Shown here: positions 52,397 to 59,092 of the stretch, piece by piece
Numbering within the stretch: the stretch's first letter is position 1
Layout of the letters: every line of letters begins with the position of its first letter
Assembly: GCF_001577525.1 (NCBI RefSeq)
Contig: NZ_CP013015.1
Span: 2,180,475-2,244,474 of the forward strand
Direction: 5' to 3'
DNA from: Candidatus Desulfofervidus auxilii
GTDB lineage: Bacteria > Desulfobacterota > Desulfofervidia > Desulfofervidales > Desulfofervidaceae
DNA length: 64,000 nucleotides
Notes under the pieces: model-generated
The model's input: only the letters and a program-made list of their open reading frames with translations
Database searches by the model: none
Told to the model about the DNA's origin: nothing
Program-made: the position numbers and the translations under genes

Positions 52397-53248
52397 TTAT
52401 TGTTTATTTGTGATAAGTTCAGCAAGTTGATATAACTTAATCTCAACAGGTATCGGAAAATCACTTAACATTTCTTTCATTTTACTTTCCATTAACTTGG
52501 CCTCATCTGGGTGCAGCTCATGGGCAATTGCAAGTATTAACTTAGCATTCTGACGCATGCTATCTGGCATATTGACGATAGCATCTTTTAATCTCATAAG
52601 CGTTTGTTTTATAACATGATGATAAGCACGCTTGTTACTAATATATTTTACTTCCACAAGTACAGGACCTCGCTTGTCTTCAAAAACAGCATCAAAGATA
52701 AATCTGCTATTTTTTAGTGCCACCTCACGACGTGCAGGTAGCTGTAACTCTTGCGATAATCTTTCAATGACCAAGCTTTCTGCCAAAATATACCTACTAC
52801 GTGGATTCTCAGTTAAAACTTTGAAAATATAGTTTTGATCATAATAATTGGATAGTCCTTTTTCGCGTGACAATGACAATTCTCTAATATCTTTAGGTAC
52901 TTTTTTACTCTCTTCTTCAATTGTTGTTTCCTTAATCTCTTCATCTAATTTTTCTTTACGCTCTACAGTTGATGAAGGTCTAAATAGGTCCATATAATTA
53001 TTCTCGTCTCGAAAATCTGAAGGAGCATAAAGAACTTTAGGATTAAAGTTTAATGTTATGAAAAATAGTACAACTAAAAGAATTGGGAAAATAATTAAAA
53101 ACCAAATATAAGTATTTTGATTAGCTTCAGAAACAAAAGGGAGAACAGCAGTCCCTGCAACCTCTGCTAAACCTGCAAAGATTGAAATTACGGTTAGAGG
53201 ATTTTTTATTATTGTATTTTCTTTCATGTTATTTAAAAAGCTAACCAT
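52397..53248 (-). CDS. Two-TM protein with PD-(D/E)XK nuclease-like domain (cassette gene)
   Basis: 283 aa. TM helices lie at about 18-40 and 47-68, then a charged linker. A domain at about 150-245 has NSRFIFDAVFEDKRGPVLVEVKYIS, with D186 and E199-x-K201 placed as in the PD-(D/E)XK nuclease core. It may be a membrane-tethered restriction/defence nuclease (inference). The ATG and ribosome-binding site come from the shared 165-bp leader. The gene then continues in cassette-specific sequence after ATGGTTA, a fusion of leader and cassette. Confidence 0.7.
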   Translation of the reverse strand: MVSFLNNMKENTIIKNPLTVISIFAGLAEVAGTAVLPFVSEANQNTYIWFLIIFPILLVVLFFITLNFNPKVLYAPSDFRDENNYMDLFRPSSTVERKEKLDEEIKETTIEEESKKVPKDIRELSLSREKGLSNYYDQNYIFKVLTENPRSRYILAESLVIERLSQELQLPARREVALKNSRFIFDAVFEDKRGPVLVEVKYISNKRAYHHVIKQTLMRLKDAIVNMPDSMRQNAKLILAIAHELHPDEAKLMESKMKEMLSDFPIPVEIKLYQLAELITNKQ

Positions 53249-53406
53249 ATATTCTACTCCTTAAAAGCCACATTACTATCCCTCATAATTTCTGTCAACA
53301 AAAACTTTTAATTAATCTATCTTTTTCTCTCTTAGGCAGTATAATATTTCATATATTTAAAATAAATGTGCGTTAGAAAGAATTTAATGATTTTTAGATA
53401 GCCTAA
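53242..53406 (-). promoter_or_regulatory. Internal copy of the attI/Pc leader
   Basis: 165 bases matching 57559-57723 with three mismatches and no gaps. Minus strand: it begins TTAGGC at the R' crossover of attC 53401-53471. It carries TTGACA (53298-53293), 17 bases, TAATGT (53275-53270), then AAGGAGT and ATGGTTA. It should drive the cassettes downstream (52.4 kb and leftward). Confidence 0.8.
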
Positions 53407-53471
53407 CACCCGAAATCAGTTGCCTAACGGAGCGCCGAAGGCGCGGAGTTAGGTCACTTGGCTTGTTATAA
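53401..53471 (-). other. attC site
   Basis: GCCTAAC (53401-53407) and GTTATAA (53465-53471) flank an internal stem, CCTAACGGAGCGCC/GGCGCGGAGTTAGG. 71 bp. Its left border coincides with the end of the internal leader copy. Confidence 0.8.
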
Positions 53472-53474
53472 GTT

Positions 53475-53748
53475 TTATGATTTTATTATAGTCCATATAC
53501 CTATAATAATAAATCCTATTCCTGCTATCCATGAAAGAATTTTTGGGTTAATTATATTTTGCAACGGCATTCCCTATCAAGACAGCGATTCCTGTGGCGA
53601 CAATTAGCGCCAGCGCTGCCGCGCAGAATATAATTATTTTTGAATTTTCTTTATTTGTCGTGAATAGGAGCGTGGCTAATTGTGTTTTATCTCCAAGCTC
53701 TGCAAACAAGACAGTGGTAAATATTGTTAGGAATATTTTAAAAGTCAT
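53475..53748 (-). pseudogene. UPF0016/GDT1-family cation exchanger half, frameshifted (cassette gene)
   Basis: The first 66 codons read FKIFLTIFTTVLFAELGDKTQLATLLF, with the family hallmark E-x-GD-K-[ST], and a second TM helix. The frame stops at AAATATAATTAA. Removing one A gives KYINPKILSWIAGIGFIIIGIWTIIKS and a stop at 53475, completing the expected third helix. So a single-base insertion has split a roughly 92-aa half-size exchanger. These proteins move Mn2+ or Ca2+ across membranes, and half-size versions work as pairs. A sequencing error is possible. Confidence 0.75.
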
Positions 53749-53766
53749 TTTATCAATTTTTTCTTC

Positions 53767-53824
53767 TCATAACGCCAAGGCTCAGCCGATGCTGAAAGCG
53801 GTCGGCTGCAGCGACTTGTTAGAC
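53767..53824 (-). other. attC site
   Basis: TCATAAC and GTTAGAC flank GCTCAGCCGA/TCGGCTGCAGCG arms; 58 bp. Confidence 0.85.
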
Positions 53825-53861
53825 CCTTTATGCACTCTTTCCCCCTGAGTGCTCATAGAGA

Positions 53862-54869
53862 TTATTCCATTATAATATTTGCAGCTTGCCATATAACTGA
53901 CCCGTCACTTATAATGGCATCCCCACCGTTTCCTCTAAAGACGCATCCTACAACGCTTGTATATGCAGATTTATCTTCTGTAGATGCAACATAAATACCA
54001 CCATTCTGATTGTTCAAGATTTGGCAACCGGAAAACATAATATCATGGACTCCATTACCTGATTCATCATGCGACAAGAATGCGGCATAGCTACCAGAAT
54101 TCTTGATAACACAATTATTGAATCGGACTTGTTTTGAATATCGGATAAATATACCCACATCGCCATTTGAATCTGCGATACAGTCTGAGAAAATGCTATC
54201 CCGCAAATTATTGTCAAGGCTTATCGCAGCATTGTTATTTGAGATCATAGAACAGCTATTCGTGTATATTCTCTCGCTGTCATAATAAGCTACACCGTCA
54301 AAAAAGTTATTGTTAAATGATGAATTGATGATGTGGATGTCCGATGAACCCCAGCTAACAACCAAACCGCCAGACCTGGCATCATGGACTACCACATTTT
54401 CTATGGTCAAACGTCGAACACTCCTTACGTCAATACAATTGTTCCTAATCCATGGACGGTCCTGTTCAACCTCCCGATCTTGATTGGCTTTGTTGCCATC
54501 AATCTCAACACCATTACCGGAGATGTAAATGTTCTCAATTGTGGTAGTCGGTGTTTGTTCCTGGCTTCCAATCGCTATTACTGGTTTATTTATATGATCT
54601 GCAAGAACAACTTTGGTTCCAGGCTCGACGATGATAGATACATTAGATTGGTTAATGCGAAAGGTATCATAAAGTATGTACGTATTGGCTTTTACGTTTA
54701 TGGTAAGCTTTGTAAACTTTCCAGAATTGATTATCTTCTCAACTTTTATTAGATCGCTGGTGTTTCTAACGGTTTGCTGGATGTTTATTGCAGAAGTTGC
54801 CAGCGCATTTGTCTTTTGTAACATCCAAAATAATAGTATGGGAAAAATTAAAGCAAATAACTTTTTCAT
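53862..54869 (-). CDS. Secreted right-handed beta-helix protein (cassette gene)
   Basis: 335 aa. A signal peptide (FALIFPILLFWMLQKTNALA) is followed by a pectate-lyase-like N-terminal cap (INVKANTYILYDTFRINQSNVSIIVEPGT). Repeated parallel beta-helix rungs follow (VHDARSGGLVVSWGSSDIHIINSSFNNNFFDGVAYYDSERIYTNSC and similar). No polysaccharide-lyase catalytic set can be assigned by eye. Extracellular or periplasmic, possibly binding or cutting glycans. Confidence 0.8.
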   Translation of the reverse strand: MKKLFALIFPILLFWMLQKTNALATSAINIQQTVRNTSDLIKVEKIINSGKFTKLTINVKANTYILYDTFRINQSNVSIIVEPGTKVVLADHINKPVIAIGSQEQTPTTTIENIYISGNGVEIDGNKANQDREVEQDRPWIRNNCIDVRSVRRLTIENVVVHDARSGGLVVSWGSSDIHIINSSFNNNFFDGVAYYDSERIYTNSCSMISNNNAAISLDNNLRDSIFSDCIADSNGDVGIFIRYSKQVRFNNCVIKNSGSYAAFLSHDESGNGVHDIMFSGCQILNNQNGGIYVASTEDKSAYTSVVGCVFRGNGGDAIISDGSVIWQAANIIME

Positions 54870-54903
54870 AGCTTGACCTCCTTCTATCTTTTACGGCAAT
54901 GGA

Positions 54904-54976
54904 GCCTAACGACCAAGCTCACCTGCCGCTATAAAGCGTCAGCGGAATAGCGGTCAGGTGGAGCGCCTTGTTAGGC
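54904..54976 (-). other. attC site
   Basis: GCCTAAC and GTTAGGC cores, full-length arms CAAGCTCACCTGCCGCT/AGCGGTCAGGTGGAGCG; 73 bp. The best example of the dominant attC type here. Confidence 0.9.
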
Positions 54977-54992
54977 AGATATTTGATGGATA

Positions 54993-55436
54993 CTAATAGT
55001 CATAAATGTTGTATCCCCCGAGGCCATCAGGGCGTATAGTTGTTGACTCTCCAGTCCCATAATCGTATGTACGGTAACCACCAAGACCATCGGGACGAGT
55101 TGTCCACGAATCCCCACTACCATAATCGTAACCTCGATAGCCACCTAAACCATCTGGTCGTATCGTCCAAGAAGAGCCTGTGCCATAATCATAACCCCTA
55201 TAACCTCCAAGACCATCTGGACGAATAGTCATTGAGTTTCCAGTTCCATAATCATATACACGGTATCCACCAAGACCATCAGGGCGTACGGTCATCGTAT
55301 TCCCTGTATTGTAATCATAAATACGGTACCCTCCGAGCCCATCTGGACGGATTGATGCGTCACCAGCGTGAGTAGTAACTATTCCTACAAACAAGATTAT
55401 CGCTATAGCATTAAGAGTTACGAACATTTGTCTCAT
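54993..55436 (-). CDS. Secreted protein with six 21-residue RPDGLGGY repeats (cassette gene)
   Basis: 147 aa. After a signal peptide (FVTLNAIAIILFVGIVTTHA) the whole protein is six units of IRPDGLGGYRxYDYGTGxSxT with a 21-residue period, the last truncated at IYDY. The DNA repeats with a 63-bp period. Conserved Asp, Gly and Tyr suggest a beta-hairpin or solenoid surface; ligand unknown. No catalytic residues are evident. GGAGGGCGCC precedes the ATG. Confidence 0.8.
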   Translation of the reverse strand: MRQMFVTLNAIAIILFVGIVTTHAGDASIRPDGLGGYRIYDYNTGNTMTVRPDGLGGYRVYDYGTGNSMTIRPDGLGGYRGYDYGTGSSWTIRPDGLGGYRGYDYGSGDSWTTRPDGLGGYRTYDYGTGESTTIRPDGLGGYNIYDY

Positions 55437-55454
55437 GGCGCCCTCCTTTCATTT

Positions 55455-55514
55455 GCCTAACGCCTTGCCGATCAGCGGCGGCCGAAGGCCATCCGCTGCA
55501 TCGGCTTGTTATCA
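55455..55514 (-). other. attC site
   Basis: GCCTAAC and GTTATCA flank GCCGATCAGCGGCGGCC/GGCCATCCGCTGCATCGGC arms; 60 bp, GC-rich like the cassette it ends. Confidence 0.88.
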
Positions 55515-56447
55515 GCCCTCACTTGGTTCGTCCGTCCATGGCGTCTCTGCCTGTAGCTTCTGCCACTCCTGTGACGACGTGCCCACCATCCGAATGGCCT
55601 TGCGTGTCAAGCCGTACTCCGCGAGGAGGTTGGCAAGATGGAAGGGGTCACATCCTGAACAGTTGACGGGCCTCACGTAGACATCATAGTTTAGGAGGAT
55701 CTGCTGCCTGAGTTTCTGCTCCCGCACCTCGATCCCTCCAATAATCGATCTGCGAGCGCCGACGTAGCCGGGTCGGTCTTTGAGCGGGTGAAACTGCTCG
55801 CCAAACGAAACTGGAAGACCGTTCTGCATTTCTCGAATTCGACACCGAATCGGATTCTCCTGTTCTGCGATGACCTCGATCTCCAGTAGAAGTGAATCTG
55901 TGGTCTCGCCTGATGGGTCATCCTCCAACGCTGCGCCCAAATGGTCGGAACGTGAGGCTACCAGTTGTTGTCGTTTTCGCTCCGTGATGACTTCGCCGAT
56001 AACTGCATCAAGCACTGTCACGGGGCAGTCGGGATCAGCAAACGGTTCAGTTTCGGGGTACGAAACGACTACGATGGGAAGGTCAGAAGACTCGCACGCA
56101 CCTATCTTCGCATCAAGTTTGAGCTTTCGGTGCTGGTCTCCCGTTTGCAGGACCTGACAGTACTCGCCGTCCCGTGAGAACCCGTGACTAAGGCCATCGA
56201 ACTCGACTACCAAGATGGGAGATCCACTGCGATCACAGACAACGAAGTCGAACTCGGTCTTGAGCAGGTACTCCTTGGCTCTGTCGCTAATGGACAGGGT
56301 CCGAAGTCTATCGTACCCAAGAGCTTTCCGAACAGGGATGTGCGGATACACGTCGAGGAATCTCGACCAGCGTGTTCGTATGGTCGAGTACGCTCGTCTT
56401 TCACTTTCGCTGTCGAATATCGTGGACATCGACAGGCTCACCTCCAC
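55512..56447 (-). CDS. DUF2726-like putative nuclease (GC-rich cassette gene)
   Basis: 311 aa. SESERRAYSTIRTRW near 12, EFDFVVCDRSGSPILVVEFDGLSH near 67, and HRKLKLDAKIGACESSDLPIVVV near 105 match DUF2726, a PD-(D/E)XK-like domain with D, E-x-D and K-D positions. The C-terminal half is unassigned. Clearly GC-rich against an AT-rich chromosome, so recently acquired. The start could be the ATG at 56447 or the internal MSTIFDSE. A defence role is plausible but unproven. Confidence 0.75.
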   Translation of the reverse strand: MEVSLSMSTIFDSESERRAYSTIRTRWSRFLDVYPHIPVRKALGYDRLRTLSISDRAKEYLLKTEFDFVVCDRSGSPILVVEFDGLSHGFSRDGEYCQVLQTGDQHRKLKLDAKIGACESSDLPIVVVSYPETEPFADPDCPVTVLDAVIGEVITERKRQQLVASRSDHLGAALEDDPSGETTDSLLLEIEVIAEQENPIRCRIREMQNGLPVSFGEQFHPLKDRPGYVGARRSIIGGIEVREQKLRQQILLNYDVYVRPVNCSGCDPFHLANLLAEYGLTRKAIRMVGTSSQEWQKLQAETPWTDEPSEG

Positions 56448-56448
56448 G

Positions 56449-56521
56449 CGATAACGACTTGGGTCACTTGCCGCTGTGAAGCGCCAGCGGAACAGCGGTC
56501 AGGTGGAGCGAATTGTTATAT
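56449..56521 (-). other. attC site of the first cassette
   Basis: CGATAAC and GTTATAT flank arms of the dominant type (CTTGCCGCTGTGAAGCG...CAGCGGTCAGGTGGAGCG); 73 bp. It overlaps the 3' end of the small gene at 56499-56693. Confidence 0.88.
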
Positions 56522-56693
56522 GTTCGATTTTATCCTTTTCCATACTTACTCTTAAGTTATCTTCTTTGTAGTTGCTGTCAAAAGAATATTCTTCTTTTCG
56601 AGTATAATTTATCTTTATATCTTTGTAAATGCTATCAAGTGCAAAGCTCCACTTGCTTTCGTCAAAATTAATAGAATATGATTCTATTTTCAT
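56499..56693 (-). CDS. Hypothetical 64-aa protein, second gene of cassette 1
   Basis: The start codon is adjacent to the stop of the Ntn-hydrolase gene (56693), with AGGAGATATCTG upstream, so the two are translationally coupled. The product is charged and beta-rich (MKIESYSINFDESKWSFALDSIYKDIKINY) and unrecognised. Its last residues are encoded by attC, common in cassettes. Confidence 0.6.
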   Translation of the reverse strand: MKIESYSINFDESKWSFALDSIYKDIKINYTRKEEYSFDSNYKEDNLRVSMEKDKIEHITIRST

Positions 56694-57532
56694 CAGATAT
56701 CTCCTTTCGGGTTTAATTTTACATCAAAATAATGCTTTCTTTTGATCCATTTGAAGCCTTCATGTTTTGTTATAGCTGCTATTTCTATAGGACCTCCAAC
56801 AGTGGGGGCTCCCGGTGCAAATTTAGAAAACTTTACAGTTGTTTCAACCAAAAATTCTGCAAGGTCAATAGCATCCTGAATTGGCATTGGAGGAGTAACC
56901 ATAGGAACCGTCAATTTTGTTCGGCATAATTGCATAATTTCATCTATTTTATTATCTTCAAGACCAGATTCTTTAAGAATTCGAGGCATTGCAGTGCCAA
57001 AGCCAAGGTATAGTCTAGTTATGGCCTCAGGTTCTCCATTCCATGTAATTCCAACTTTTTCTCTCTTCCTTAATAAATAAGGACCTTTACATTGTCCATT
57101 CAAAATGTCAATCTTCCATTCTTCAGCTAATGTTTCACCAGAGGAATAACCAACTATCATAAAGCCTAGATTGGGTTTGTCTTTCCACGATTGAAATTCG
57201 TTTACATAATTAATATCGAAAATAAATTTCTTAAATTTGTTAGCTACATCTTCTATCGTGTAATTGTTTATTTCTATTTTCCATTCTTCATCTAAAGTAA
57301 TGAGCTTTCTAAAATCTTTTACAAGGGTAGAGATGGAAGCATGCCCAATACTACCAGACCCCCAAGTAATTGCACCTATTGGTAATCCTTTTCTTAAATT
57401 AAAGATCTTATTAGCCTTATCATATATATTAATCACTCCTACACCATGTGGGGTTTGGGCCATTATAGTAGAAGCACTATCAGCCGCTAGAACAATACCA
57501 TCATTTACTTTCATTGATATAGCAATTGTCAT
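56693..57532 (-). CDS. Proteasome/HslV-like Ntn hydrolase (cassette 1)
   Basis: 279 aa. The sequence begins MTIAISMKVNDGIVLAADSAST, matching the N-terminal strands of proteasome beta and HslV subunits. Thr2 would be exposed if Met is removed, and the DSAST motif and a Lys near 40 (DKANKIF) sit as in the family. GSGSIGHAS follows. Beyond residue 120 it diverges and is longer than HslV. Self-compartmentalised peptidase or amidase activity is inference. First cassette behind Pc, so likely the best expressed. AAGGAGTAAAG precedes the ATG. Confidence 0.7.
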   Translation of the reverse strand: MTIAISMKVNDGIVLAADSASTIMAQTPHGVGVINIYDKANKIFNLRKGLPIGAITWGSGSIGHASISTLVKDFRKLITLDEEWKIEINNYTIEDVANKFKKFIFDINYVNEFQSWKDKPNLGFMIVGYSSGETLAEEWKIDILNGQCKGPYLLRKREKVGITWNGEPEAITRLYLGFGTAMPRILKESGLEDNKIDEIMQLCRTKLTVPMVTPPMPIQDAIDLAEFLVETTVKFSKFAPGAPTVGGPIEIAAITKHEGFKWIKRKHYFDVKLNPKGDI

Positions 57533-57558
57533 TCTTTACTCCTTTTTGTTTTTACATA

Positions 57559-57723
57559 TAACCATATATTCTACTCCCTAAAAGCCATATTACTATCCCT
57601 CATAATTTCTGTCAACAAAAACTCTTAATTAATCTATCTTTTTCTCTCTTAGGCAGTATAATATTTCATATATTTAAAATAAATGTGCGTTAGAAAGAAT
57701 TTAATGATTTTTAGATAGCCTAA
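57559..57723 (-). promoter_or_regulatory. Array-head leader: Pc promoter, putative attI, short ORF
   Basis: Minus strand: TTGACA (57615-57610), 17 bases, TAATAT (57592-57587), then GGGAGT and ATGGTTA. The ATG at 57565 opens a 9-codon frame, MVICKNKKE, whose stop lies within the ribosome-binding site of the first cassette gene. The cassette-specific sequence begins at GTTA, so ATATGG/TTA is my candidate attI crossover. An almost exact copy is at 53242-53406. Confidence 0.75.
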
Positions 57724-57798
57724 AAATAAAAAGTTTAAGTCTCCTAAAATGCAAAATCTCTTGCCAAATTAATCAGATTAGACTACTATGTATTTGCC
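57724..57798 (+). promoter_or_regulatory. intI upstream region
   Basis: 75 AT-rich bases between the leader and intI. I see no good ribosome-binding site and no LexA box (CTGT-N8-ACAG). intI is therefore either weakly translated or starts at another codon. Confidence 0.4.
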
Positions 57799-58788
57799 AT
57801 GGCAAAACATCATTCACATCAGCAAACCAAATCCAGACTTCTGGATCAAGTCCATAATGTCCTGAGGCTAAAGCATTACAGCTACCGCACAGAAGAGGCT
57901 TATGTGCAGTGGATTAAAAGGTTTATTGTTTTTAACGGTAAACGCCATCCCGAGGAAATGGGAGAAAAGGAGGTAAGTCAATTTCTCACCTGGCTAGCAA
58001 CAAAAAAGAAGGTAGCTGCCTCTACTCAAAATCAGGCCCTTTGCGCCTTGCTTTTTCTTTATAAAAAAGTGCTGAAAAAAGATTTTGGTTGGCTGGATGA
58101 TGTTGAAAGGGCCAAAAAACCCTCCAGATTGCCGGTTGTGTTTACCCGTGAGGAGATCAGAGCCATTTTAGCCCGTCTGGATGGTTCTAAATGGATTATG
58201 GCCAATTTACTTTATGGCTCAGGGCTCAGATTAATGGAGTGTCTCAGGCTGCGGGTAAAGGACATAGAGTTTGATTATAGCCAAATAATTGTAAGAGATG
58301 CTAAGGGAAGTAAGGATAGAGTGACTATTTTACCAGAGAAACTTAAAGAACCTCTTAAAAGACATCTTGAGAAGGTAAAAGTGCTTCATGAACAGGATTT
58401 AAAAGAAGGTTTTGGCCGGGTATATCTTCCCTTTGCTTTGGCCAGAAAGTATCCCAATGCTGAAAAGGAATGGGGCTGGCAATATGTTTTCCCTTCTAAG
58501 AAGCGGTCTATAGACCCACGTTCGGGTATAGAACGAAGACATCATGTGGATGCCAGTGTTTTACAAAGGGCCATAAAGTATGCCATCCGTGAGGCAAAAA
58601 TTGCCAAACCAGGTAACTGCCACACTTTCCGTCATAGTTTTGCTGCCCATCTTCTGGAAAATGGCTATGATATCAGAACTGTTCAGGAACTTCTGGGTCA
58701 CAAGGATGTGAAAACTACCATGATTTATACTCATGTTATCAAAAAAGGGGGGCGAGGAGTCCAAAGCCCCCTGGATGTACTTTTGTAA
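57799..58788 (+). CDS. intI: Integron integrase IntI (tyrosine recombinase)
   Basis: 329 aa, uninterrupted. Tyrosine-recombinase residues are R144 ([12 protein letters not shown]), K169/K172, H275-x2-R278 (HTFRHSFA), H301 (ELLGH) and Y310 (MIYTHV). The integron-specific extra segment between the second and third patches is present at about 209-233 ([25 protein letters not shown]), followed by [11 protein letters not shown]. This insert separates IntI from XerC/XerD and allows use of folded single-stranded attC. It is divergent from the cassette array, the standard integron layout. Confidence 0.95.
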   Translation: MAKHHSHQQTKSRLLDQVHNVLRLKHYSYRTEEAYVQWIKRFIVFNGKRHPEEMGEKEVSQFLTWLATKKKVAASTQNQALCALLFLYKKVLKKDFGWLDDVERAKKPSRLPVVFTREEIRAILARLDGSKWIMANLLYGSGLRLMECLRLRVKDIEFDYSQIIVRDAKGSKDRVTILPEKLKEPLKRHLEKVKVLHEQDLKEGFGRVYLPFALARKYPNAEKEWGWQYVFPSKKRSIDPRSGIERRHHVDASVLQRAIKYAIREAKIAKPGNCHTFRHSFAAHLLENGYDIRTVQELLGHKDVKTTMIYTHVIKKGGRGVQSPLDVLL

Positions 58789-59092
58789 AAACCACCTCTG
58801 ATAAGCTTCTCATCTATTTCTATCATTCTTGCCCCATTAGATAGTAAAGATGGTAAAAATTATGACTTTCTTGGAGTAGAAAGGTGTTGGGGTCTAAATT
58901 AAAATTTGTCAAAGCCTTTATCTTCGGCTCTTTAAACATCAAAAGAAGCTCCTGCAAAAGTCCTAAAACCTGTCTGCGAGCGGAGAGGTTAGAATAAAAA
59001 ATCAATGGCGGATTTTTGTGTTTTTTAGTGTATTGACATTTTTTTCTAAAATTCGCATAATATTATAACTGTTTATTAGGAAGTAGGTGAAG
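58789..59092. other. Intergenic region between intI and the sigma-factor gene
   Basis: About 300 bases. It includes CCTGTCTGCGAGCGGAGAGG and AAAAATCAATGGCGGATTTT (near 58995-59015), related to the intergenic repeats at 5004 and 12755. A possible sigma-70 promoter for the next gene (TTGACA-like TTGACATTTTTTTC near 59034) is also present. Right border of the integron. Confidence 0.45.

Noticed and set aside
54993-55436. 63-bp periodic DNA as a possible CRISPR or tandem non-coding repeat
   Set aside because: The period is a multiple of three, lies in one signal-peptide-bearing frame, and there are no unique spacers.
55454-56521. Plus-strand open frames antisense to the GC-rich cassette gene
   Set aside because: They mirror the codon bias of the minus-strand DUF2726-like gene and lack start signals.
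46265-57723. Interpretation of the short repeats as a superintegron of identical attC, as in Vibrio
   Set aside because: Only some sites share arms; others differ in length and sequence, so the array is mixed rather than uniform.
57799-58788. XerC/XerD-type chromosomal recombinase
   Set aside because: The integron-specific insert and the divergent attC array identify it as IntI.
58823-59005. 60-codon minus-strand open frame next to intI
   Set aside because: No domain, weak start, and it overlaps an intergenic repeat-like segment; probably chance.
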